DNA of 14,097 nt, from NCBI GenBank assembly GCA_001303705.1, contig LJUI01000059.1, positions 1-14,097 of the forward strand. The letters are read 5' to 3'. The position numbers and the translations under genes were made by a program. The notes beneath the pieces are model-generated. The model searched no databases. It was not told the origin of the DNA and was given only the letters and a program-made list of their open reading frames with translations. Positions 5,665-12,231 of this stretch are shown here, piece by piece; within the stretch, counting starts at the first letter, position 1, and every line of letters starts with the position of its first letter. Origin of the DNA: a candidate division TA06 bacterium SM23_40. Its GTDB lineage: Bacteria; LJUI01; SM1-40.

Positions 5665-5816
5665 GGTAGGCGTTGAGTTCCCGAGATTTCTGCTGGCCGA
5701 GGGCTGGCAGAGGGCGCCCGGTGGCCCCGGGAGCATTTTGGCACCGTAACAGCTCAGGGTAGGTTATTCGAGAGCGACACCGAGCGTCACGGGTGAGGGG
5801 TCGTTTTTTTGTTTTT
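5665..5816 (+). ncRNA. candidate structured RNA, copy B (sRNA or attenuating leader)
   Basis: About 150 nt, the partner of copy A. The 5' block from GGTAGGCGTTGAG onward and the 3' block from GAGAGCGACACC through the hairpin are unchanged from copy A; the middle varies. The inner hairpin is CTGCTGGCC/GGCTGGCAG, with substitutions relative to A that keep pairing through G-U. The outer CCCGAG/CTCGGG stem has one mismatch here. The beta-helix gene starts 24 bases after the T-tract, so the terminator lies between promoter and gene. That means either read-through control (attenuator or riboswitch) or an independent sRNA. Confidence 0.6.
5775..5816 (+). terminator. terminator at the 3' end of RNA copy B
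   Basis: CGACACC (5775-5781) pairs with GGGGTCG (5797-5803), then seven Ts, G, five Ts (5804-5816). The stem is identical to copy A; the T-tract is longer. Confidence 0.8.
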
Positions 5817-5840
5817 CGCGCTAGATCAACAGGAGAGAGA

Positions 5841-7814
5841 GTGCGGCGAATGAGGCGGACTTGGCCAATGACAGTCGCGTGTTTTGGCGCTATCGGTATG
5901 GCATACGTGGCTCCTGCGACAGTGATACATGTCCCGCAGGAGTACCCGACCATCCAGGCGGGAGTCGATGCCGCGGTAAACGGGGATACGGTGCTCGCGG
6001 CTGACGGCACCTACGCAGGCGATGGTAATCGGGATATCGATTTCAACGGTAAGGCGATTGTGGTCATGTCCGAGAACGGACCGGAGGTCACGATCATCGA
6101 TTGTGAGGGTGACTCCCTCGATCCGCATCGGGGGTTCTTCTTCGGCAGTGGAGAGGGTTCAGCGTCCATCCTGCAGGGGTTCACGATCAAGAACGGATGG
6201 GAGAGTGGCGGCGGGATCCTGTGCTTTCACACTTCTCCCACCATCGTGGGCAACACGCTCATGGCGAATGTCACCGACTTCCGCGGCGGTGGGATCCTAT
6301 GCCACAACGGTTCTCCCGCTATCGTAGGGAATGTGTTGACCGGCAATTCAGCGATGGCCCTTGCCGGGCGTGGCGGTGGCATCCATTGCAGTTCGGGCGC
6401 CTCACCCACCATCGTGGGCAATACGATCCTGGCGAATACGGCTGTGTACGGCGGAGGGATTGGTGTCCTCAATGCCTCTGCGACCCTTCTCGGGAATACG
6501 ATACTCGAGAACACGGCGGAGCTCGAGGGCGGCGGGATATACTGCGATGGCTCGCTCATGTCGGTCACCAACTGCATCCTCCGGGAAGATAGTGCCGGCG
6601 TAGGTGGTGAGATCTCGTTGGCGGACAGGAGTTCTCTTGCGGTCCGTTATTCGGACCTTGAGGGCGGAGCAGGCGCGATCTTCATGCCGCCTGGCTGTAT
6701 CTTGCACTGGGGTGTGGGCAACATCGACGAGGATCCGATGTTTGTGCTGGCCGAACAGGGAGACTACCGTATTATCTGGGACTCTCCCTGTGTGGACGCG
6801 GGTCATCCAGACTCTCTTGACCCGGATAGCACGCGGAGCGATATGGGAGCCCACTACTTCGATCAGAACGACTACATGACCATCTACGTGACGCCTATGA
6901 GTACCGAGGTCACACCGGGCGGCACACTTGAGGTCACCTATACGGCGATGAATCGGTGGGGGTTCCCTGTGTCATACTGGGCGCTGGCCGAGGCGGTTCT
7001 CCCGAATACGCATACCGTGACTGTGATGGGCCCCGATCGCTACACCCTGGCGCCCCACGTCTGGAGGCAGCAGCTAATTGCTCAGGACGTGCCGCTCACT
7101 GCGGAACCCGGGCTGTACCTGTATCGGGCGAGGATCGGTGTACCGCCCAATACGCTCTACGACGAGGACAGCTTCTCGTTCGAGATCGCTCCTGTCTGCG
7201 ACTATCTGATCTGGGAAGCTGATCCGACGCCAATCAGCGGCCAGCCGATCATGGATGCGCTATCTGCCCTTGGCAGGAGTTCCGAGTTCGTGGAGGGTCC
7301 TCTGGGCAACTACGACCTGTTCGCTTACCGCGGACTGTTCATCTGCCTGGGTGTGTACTCGAACAACGCCATGATTATGGAAGGCTCCCCAGAGGCGGCC
7401 CAGATCGAGGAGTACATCGCCGCAGGCGGTAGCGTCTACCTGGAAGGGGGTGATGTCTGGTACTACGACCCCCTGTTCATGGGCGGTCATGACTTCGGCC
7501 CGAGCTTCGGGATCATCCCGATCGATGACGGAGTGGGCCCTTCGATCGGGATCGTCTCGGGCGTGGAGAATTCGCTCATGCCCGGACTCGCTGGCTTGAC
7601 CTCCCCTTACTTCGGCGAGAACGCTTGGTTCGACTGGCTCGGCGCAATACCACCGGCCGAGGTCATCTTCACGATGCTGGATATGCCTCCCGACATTGGC
7701 GTAGCCAATCCGACTCCCTCAGGTGGCCACACCGTCGGGACATCATTCGAGCTCGGTGGAACCGATTTTGTGGGAGAGGTCGTGGCCGAGTTCGTCGCCT
7801 TCTTCGAGGACTGA
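5841..7814 (+). CDS. secreted right-handed beta-helix protein with C-terminal amidotransferase-like domain
   Basis: 657 residues from GTG 5841, chosen because AGGAG (5831-5835) sits 5 bases upstream; ATG 5850 is the alternative, and frame further upstream would start inside the terminator. A signal peptide (RRMRRTW, then a hydrophobic run) likely ends APA before TVIHVP. The mature start YPTIQAG and the DGTY and SENGPEVTIIDCEG motifs match DUF1565/PbH1 proteins. About five glycine-rich turns (GGGI-C...SPTIVGNT) span roughly 123-254, followed by NIDEDPMFV, SPCVDAGHPD, DMGAHYFDQ and the family C-terminal domain to about 451. Residues 452-657 are unique in this array: LIWEADPTPISG, YRGLFICLGVYS and IEEYIAAGGSVYLEGGDVW resemble a Rossmann-type GATase1/ThuA-like fold, without an obvious catalytic Cys. 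It is probably exported or surface-exposed; ligand unknown. RNA copy B precedes it. Confidence 0.93.
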   Translation: MRRMRRTWPMTVACFGAIGMAYVAPATVIHVPQEYPTIQAGVDAAVNGDTVLAADGTYAGDGNRDIDFNGKAIVVMSENGPEVTIIDCEGDSLDPHRGFFFGSGEGSASILQGFTIKNGWESGGGILCFHTSPTIVGNTLMANVTDFRGGGILCHNGSPAIVGNVLTGNSAMALAGRGGGIHCSSGASPTIVGNTILANTAVYGGGIGVLNASATLLGNTILENTAELEGGGIYCDGSLMSVTNCILREDSAGVGGEISLADRSSLAVRYSDLEGGAGAIFMPPGCILHWGVGNIDEDPMFVLAEQGDYRIIWDSPCVDAGHPDSLDPDSTRSDMGAHYFDQNDYMTIYVTPMSTEVTPGGTLEVTYTAMNRWGFPVSYWALAEAVLPNTHTVTVMGPDRYTLAPHVWRQQLIAQDVPLTAEPGLYLYRARIGVPPNTLYDEDSFSFEIAPVCDYLIWEADPTPISGQPIMDALSALGRSSEFVEGPLGNYDLFAYRGLFICLGVYSNNAMIMEGSPEAAQIEEYIAAGGSVYLEGGDVWYYDPLFMGGHDFGPSFGIIPIDDGVGPSIGIVSGVENSLMPGLAGLTSPYFGENAWFDWLGAIPPAEVIFTMLDMPPDIGVANPTPSGGHTVGTSFELGGTDFVGEVVAEFVAFFED

Positions 7815-7842
7815 CAACATTACGGAGACCACTCAGATAGAA

Positions 7843-7875
7843 TGAGCGCCTCACAAGGAGGTGTTCACTTTGTTG
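7843..7875 (+). terminator. possible terminator after the fused beta-helix gene
   Basis: TGAGCGCCTC (7843-7852), loop ACAAG, GAGGTGTTCA (7858-7867): ten pairs including two wobbles, then CTTTGTTG. It lies 28 bases after the stop at 7814. The T-tract is weak. Confidence 0.45.
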
Positions 7876-8383
7876 CCGGCGGGGCTCCCGCTGGGAACTA
7901 TGTTCCTATTGATGTGAGTCGAGAGCTCTCGCTTCATTGCCGATGATCGAGCCCATGAGGCGAAGGACCTGCATTGGAGACAGCGTGGCGCTCGTACGCC
8001 ACAAAAAGTCGTGAAACTCCCGGCTCCCTTTAGGGAGCTGACCTGCACATCAGTCGGCGACCGTGCCCACTCTTAGTGATTGAGGAGAACGTATTTCTTC
8101 GCCCCTCAGGTCGGCGAGAGCACCGCGCTTGTGCGCACTCTGTAACCTCGAAAAATACGCGTACCTCTGGGGACATGTTGAAGCACCTAAGTACCGCCAG
8201 ATGGACAGATCAGGCAGTTATCTCCCACCTTGCAGGGGGTCCTGACCGACTCGAACTCTCTTCTAACAGACTGTTTTGCACCTCCAGGCCGTGCTGGGTG
8301 CCCGCCCCGCTTCATGATCCGCTACGAGCGCGTTCGTTGTCTGCTCCGCACGGGTACCTCTCGCACCTAACCCGCCAAATCTC
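7876..8383. other. intergenic stretch without a supported gene
   Basis: No open frame here has both a ribosome-binding site and a recognisable product. Small perfect hairpins occur: GTGGCG/CGCCAC (7985-8002) and GCTCCC/GGGAGC around TTTA (8023-8038), neither with a T-tract on the plus strand. The second copy of the dispersed repeat lies at 8118-8175. The remainder shows nothing I can name. Confidence 0.4.
8118..8175. repeat. 58-bp dispersed repeat, copy 2
   Basis: Direct-orientation partner of 5381-5438. The 34 bases at 8142-8175 differ at two positions (T to C and C to T); the preceding 24 bases are less conserved. The two copies flank the unit made of RNA copy B and the fused beta-helix gene. 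Confidence 0.7.
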
Positions 8384-8412
8384 TTGACAGGATGGGGCTT
8401 ATGTGATAGGCT
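8384..8412 (+). promoter_or_regulatory. sigma70-type promoter of beta-helix leader type 2, copy 1
   Basis: TTGACA (8384-8389), 17-base spacer ending TGTGA, -10 TAGGCT (8407-8412). The same hexamers and spacing recur at 10329-10357. The start codon it would serve is about 350 bases downstream at 8764, implying a long leader. Confidence 0.8.
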
Positions 8413-8418
8413 CTCGGT

Positions 8419-8656
8419 TGATGAGAAATGCAGGCTGATCCGGCACATGCCCGGCCACCGGCAAGGGATGTGCGGCGCGGGTTGGGGGATGTAGCCATGT
8501 ACCGAGGGTGCCTCCTTGATGGTGGCGAAGGACCTGGGTGACGGGGGCAGGCCGCGAATGGCGGTTGGACCGCTCCACGCGGGTCAATCCGATATCGCAA
8601 AGGAGAACGGCTGCGAGCCTCGAGCTGCGTCGTGCGAGCTTTGAGGAAGTAGCCGT
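8419..8656 (+). promoter_or_regulatory. long structured 5' leader, copy 1
   Basis: Near the 5' end GCACATGCCC pairs with GGGATGTGC (one bulge), close to a block shared with copy 2 (CAGGCTGATCC here, GAGGCTGATCC there). It ends in a nested element: ACGGCTGC (8607-8614) pairs with GTAGCCGT (8649-8656), enclosing CCTCGA-GCT paired with AGC-TTTGAGG. The distance from -35 to this stem is 223 bases here and 224 in copy 2, although the interior has largely diverged. No T-tract follows the stem. The gene start lies 107 bases further on. Confidence 0.55.
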
Positions 8657-8763
8657 GTGTGTTTGGCCTTCGCTCCCGGCGGTATCAGGGGGGAGACGGG
8701 AGATCGAAGCGGCGTGAGGACACAACTTGTCGCACAGAAGAACATCGACAGGAGGATGGTGTC

Positions 8764-10293
8764 ATGAACAAGCGGATGCCTCTAGTATGCGTGACCCTGG
8801 TTCTCGGGCTGAGCATAAGCGTATCAGCGACGGTTCTCCACGTGCCCGGCCAGTACCCGACCATCCAGGCGGGGATTGACGCCGCCGGCGAAGGTGATAC
8901 GGTCCTCGTGGCTGACGGCACGTACACCGGCGACGGGAACCGGGATCTCGACTTCGGCGGCGTGAATATGGTGGTGATGTCGGAGAACGGGCCCGAGGTG
9001 ACGATCATCGACTGCGAGGGGAGCTCTGTGGACCCGCATCGGGCGTTCTTCTTCCACGGCGGAGAGGACCAGAGCTCTGTCGTGCAGGGATTCGAGATCA
9101 CGAATGGGTATGCCGTTGGACTGTACCCATTCAGCGACGGTGGCGGGATTCTCTGCATCAGCTCCTCCCCGAATATCATGTGGAACACTATCACGGATAA
9201 TGTGGCCGTGTACGCCGGTGCGATTTCGTGCGATTACTCGTCCGCGCGAATCGCCAACAACATATTCGTGGGGAATGCTGCCTTTGAGAATGCCGGTGCG
9301 ATCGGCTGCGACTACTCAGATGTGACCATCGCGGACAACACGCTCGTATTGAACAGTGCAGGCTTCGGCGCCGGCGCCATAGGATTCGGCAACTCCTCCA
9401 ATTTGACGATCACGGGGAACATGATCCTGCGGAATACAGCGGGCTGGGGTGGGGGCGGCATCGGCTGCGCGTACTCCGCCGGACTCATCATGGAAAATAC
9501 CTTCGCCGAGAACTCAGCAGATAGTGTCGGGGGCGGCATCGGTGTGGGTTGGCAGAGCTCCCTGGCGATGGTGGAGAACACGATGGCCGGGAATGTGGCC
9601 CCGTTCGGCGGTGCGGTCTGGTGCGACTCCGCCTGCACTGTGACGATGATCAACTCCATCCTCTGGGGGGACAGTGCGGCGCTGGGTCGGGAGATCTGCA
9701 TGGAGAACAGATATGGAGCGCCCAGTTCGGCGACGGTCTCGTACTCGGATGTCGATGGCGGCGAGGTAGAGGTGTATGTTGCCCCGGGATGCGTGCTCAA
9801 CTGGGGCGATGGCAACATCGACGCCTTTCCGGAGTTTGTGCTGCGGTCCAAGCAGGACTACCGTCTGCTGTGGGGTTCCCCCTGCATCGATGCCGGGCAT
9901 CCTGACACGCTCGACCCGGATAATACGCGGTGTGATATGGGCGCCTACTACTTTGATCAGACGGAGTACATGACCCTGTACCTGTCGCCGGATGGGGCAG
10001 TGGTCGTGCCCGGAGGCCTGCTCGGCGTGACGTACACGGTCATCAATCGGTGGGCACAGCCGGAGACGTTCTGGGTGCAGACGGAGGTGCAGTTGCCGGG
10101 CGGGGGCACGCTGAACGTCATCGGTCCTGATCGATACACGTTGCCTCCCGACTTCACGGTACAGCGTTATCTGACTCACAACGTGCCGATGGGGGCACCT
10201 CTGGGCCTGTATGCCTATCGGTCGAGGATCGGAGTGCCGCCCTTTATGATCTACGACGAGTATCACTTCCCATTCTGGGTGGTGGCGCCGTAG
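8764..10293 (+). CDS. secreted right-handed beta-helix protein
   Basis: 509 residues from ATG 8764, which has AGGAGG (8750-8755) at 8-base spacing; the frame is open further upstream but lacks family similarity there. The signal peptide starts MNKRMPLV and probably ends SVSA before TVLHVP. The mature start QYPTIQAGIDAA is shared with the other paralogues. About seven glycine-rich turns span roughly residues 126-309 (GGGILC, GAIGC, GGIGC...), several with GAI instead of GGI. Then come NIDAFPEFV, SPCIDAGHPD (near 372), DMGAYYFDQ and the C-terminal domain with GPDRYTLPP, RIGVPP and the ending FPFWVVAP. The role is unknown; solenoids of this kind often bind carbohydrates or act as adhesins. A promoter and structured leader lie upstream. 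Confidence 0.95.
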   Translation: MNKRMPLVCVTLVLGLSISVSATVLHVPGQYPTIQAGIDAAGEGDTVLVADGTYTGDGNRDLDFGGVNMVVMSENGPEVTIIDCEGSSVDPHRAFFFHGGEDQSSVVQGFEITNGYAVGLYPFSDGGGILCISSSPNIMWNTITDNVAVYAGAISCDYSSARIANNIFVGNAAFENAGAIGCDYSDVTIADNTLVLNSAGFGAGAIGFGNSSNLTITGNMILRNTAGWGGGGIGCAYSAGLIMENTFAENSADSVGGGIGVGWQSSLAMVENTMAGNVAPFGGAVWCDSACTVTMINSILWGDSAALGREICMENRYGAPSSATVSYSDVDGGEVEVYVAPGCVLNWGDGNIDAFPEFVLRSKQDYRLLWGSPCIDAGHPDTLDPDNTRCDMGAYYFDQTEYMTLYLSPDGAVVVPGGLLGVTYTVINRWAQPETFWVQTEVQLPGGGTLNVIGPDRYTLPPDFTVQRYLTHNVPMGAPLGLYAYRSRIGVPPFMIYDEYHFPFWVVAP

Positions 10294-10328
10294 GTGAGGA
10301 TCGGCAGCATCAGCGGCCGGCATTGTCC

Positions 10329-10357
10329 TTGACAGAAGTGGGAGTGTGTGATAGGCT
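10329..10357 (+). promoter_or_regulatory. sigma70-type promoter of beta-helix leader type 2, copy 2
   Basis: TTGACA (10329-10334), 17-base spacer ending TGTGTGA, TAGGCT (10352-10357). It begins only 35 bases after the preceding stop, giving the gene at 10715 its own promoter. Confidence 0.8.
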
Positions 10358-10363
10358 CTCCAC

Positions 10364-10602
10364 TGATAGGAAGTAGAGGCTGATCCGACGCAGGCCCGGC
10401 GACGAGGGATGTGCGGATCTGGGTCTCGTGCCAACTCCTGAAATGACCCGGGAAGGTGGGCCCAGATGGTGGGGCATGTCGGTTGGGGCAGGGCTGGCCC
10501 GGCTGAAGTGGGCCGGGCGGTCGCCTCAGATCAGATAATGCGGTGAAGGCGAACGGCTACAGACCTGGAGTCCTGTGGTGAGGGCTCTGGGGAAGTAGCC
10601 GT
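10364..10602 (+). promoter_or_regulatory. long structured 5' leader, copy 2
   Basis: Partner of 8419-8656. GAGGCTGATCCG and GGGATGTGCGG blocks are kept near the 5' end. Internal stems differ from copy 1: CTGGGTC/GACCCGG, and GCCCGGC (10497-10503) with GCCGGGC (10512-10518). The 3' nested element is kept: ACGGCTAC (10553-10560) with GTAGCCGT (10595-10602), enclosing CCTGGAGTCC paired with GGGCTCTGGG (ten pairs with wobbles). The inner arms differ from copy 1 in sequence but still pair. Confidence 0.55.
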
Positions 10603-10714
10603 ATGCATGTGGGGTATGCGGGTGGACACCGGAAAGGGGGGGAAAGGCGAAGCATTCTGGAGGCGTGCAGACATAAGCACTCACAGAGGAATCTATCAAA
10701 GGGAGGGCGAGGCG

Positions 10715-11905
10715 ATGAGACTGTTGACGACGTTGTGGTGTGCAGCCCTGGTTCTCGGGCTGTGCGGGAGTATCTCGGCCACGGTCATACATGTCCCGGA
10801 CGACTATCCGACCATCCAGTGGGGTATTGATGCAGCGGTCGGCGGTGATACCGTGCTGGTGGCCGATGGCACATACACCGGTTCGCTGAACCGAGACCTC
10901 GATTTCGGCGGCAAGGCGATCGTCGTGATGTCGGAGAACGGGCCGCACGTGACCATCATCGACTGTGAGGGGAGCATCTCAGAACCGCATCGCGGGTTCT
11001 ACTTCCACAGCGGGGAGGGCCCGGCATCCGTGGTGCGGGGGTTCATAATCCAGGGTGGATGGGCCGAGTACGGCGGCGGGATCAATTGCGACAGTTCTTC
11101 TCCCACGATCCAGGGCAACACGATCAGGGGGAATACAGCCGGCTACGACGGCGGTGGGATCTATTGCGGAGAGTGTTCTTCGGTCATCGTCGATAACACG
11201 ATCACAGAGAATGCGGCCAACACCGGTGGGGGGATCGCCTGCTACTACAACTCTTCTCCGACGGTCATGAACACCATCCTCTGGGCAGACGATGCCGGCA
11301 CAGGCCATGAAATCTACCTGGGTGAAGCCAGTTCGATGGCTGTGTCCTACTCGGATATATCGTCTCGATGGTTGGCAGTCTTCGTTGCCCCGGGTTGCAC
11401 CCTGGAGTGGGGAGAGGGTAACATTGAGACGAATCCGAAGTTTGTGCTGGCCAATCTGCAGGACTACCGACTGCTGTGGGGGTCGCCCTGCATCGACGTC
11501 GGGCATCCGGACTACCTCGACCCGGACGGCACGCGGAGCGACATCGGGGCCCACTTCTTCGATCAATCGAAGACCATCGTCGCGTATGCTACGCCCCAGA
11601 CTCGCACTCTGTCCCCGGGTGATAACTGTGCAGTACTCTATGCAATGATCAACATCCACCCTGAGCCAGTAGAGGTGAGAGGGGGCGTTGAGCTTACCCT
11701 GCCCAACGGCGAGCCGTGGTCGGGGAACCCGCTAGAGGGACCTGGCTACACCGTTTTCCCACCTGAGTTCACCTGGCAGATTGTTCGGGAATATACGGTG
11801 CCCGAGACGTGGCCGCTCGGAGTCTCCGTCTTCACCTGGAGAGTGGGAATGCCCGGGAACCTCTACGACAGAGATCGCTTCCTGTTCACGGTGGTGGAGC
11901 CATAG
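10715..11905 (+). CDS. short secreted right-handed beta-helix protein
   Basis: 396 residues from ATG 10715, with GGGAGG (10701-10706) at 8-base spacing. The signal peptide (MRLLTTLWCAALVLGL...) probably ends SISA before TVIHVP. It has the usual DDYPTIQ, DGTYTG and SENGPHVTIIDCEG start but only about three helical turns (roughly 120-198: GGGINC, GGGIYC, GGIACY), the fewest in the array. Then come NIETNPKFV, SPCIDVGHPD (near 257) and DIGAHFFDQ. Its C-terminal domain belongs with that of the next gene (NPLEGPGYTV, GMPGNLYD, ending FLFTVVEP), not with the RIGVPP type of the genes before it, although its leader resembles that of the gene before it. Confidence 0.94.
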   Translation: MRLLTTLWCAALVLGLCGSISATVIHVPDDYPTIQWGIDAAVGGDTVLVADGTYTGSLNRDLDFGGKAIVVMSENGPHVTIIDCEGSISEPHRGFYFHSGEGPASVVRGFIIQGGWAEYGGGINCDSSSPTIQGNTIRGNTAGYDGGGIYCGECSSVIVDNTITENAANTGGGIACYYNSSPTVMNTILWADDAGTGHEIYLGEASSMAVSYSDISSRWLAVFVAPGCTLEWGEGNIETNPKFVLANLQDYRLLWGSPCIDVGHPDYLDPDGTRSDIGAHFFDQSKTIVAYATPQTRTLSPGDNCAVLYAMINIHPEPVEVRGGVELTLPNGEPWSGNPLEGPGYTVFPPEFTWQIVREYTVPETWPLGVSVFTWRVGMPGNLYDRDRFLFTVVEP

Positions 11906-12231
11906 GGCATGTAGGCAGCCTCCAAGGGTGGGGGGTTCTGGAGCGGGCGCGTCAGTATACTCGCCGGTCCCTATGCTCATCCGATAGATGGTGCTGACAG
12001 ATCAGATACTGACGAGCACTGGGCGCCTCTCTGTGAGGCGCTCGTGTGCAGGTGGTTTGGCGCAGGTCGGTGTGTCAGGGGAGCTGGTGTGTCAGGGGAG
12101 GCGGTGCACGGCACCGACCTCAGCCAAGAGGCCCGGTCTGGCCGCGGCCATTGCACCTGTGACGAGGCGCGGTTGTGCAGGTGAGAGCGTCGATTTTGCG
12201 CACAGAAGAACGCCGAAAGGAGGGTGGCGCC
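11906..12231 (+). other. intergenic leader of the fourth beta-helix gene
   Basis: It lacks the type 2 leader and a TTGACA. TATACT (11956-11961) could be a -10 but has no good -35. GGGCGCCTC (12021-12029) pairs with GAGGCGCTC (12035-12043). AGGTCGGTG (12064-12072) pairs perfectly with CACCGACCT (12112-12120), enclosing two direct copies of GGTGTGTCAGGGGAG (12069-12083 and 12086-12100). Just before the gene, CGCACAGAAGAAC (12199-12211) is identical to 8731-8743 in front of the gene at 8764. Confidence 0.5.

Noticed and set aside
5793-5840. Extended N-terminus of the fused beta-helix protein starting at GTG 5793
   Set aside because: This start lies within the terminator hairpin of RNA copy B; GTG 5841 or ATG 5850 follows AGGAG and directly begins a signal peptide like those of the paralogues.
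9514-10434. Long minus-strand open frame (306 codons)
   Set aside because: Antisense to the beta-helix gene at 8764-10293; the GC-rich repetitive codons keep the opposite strand open. Similar antisense frames at 10979-11659 and 13204-13860 have the same cause.
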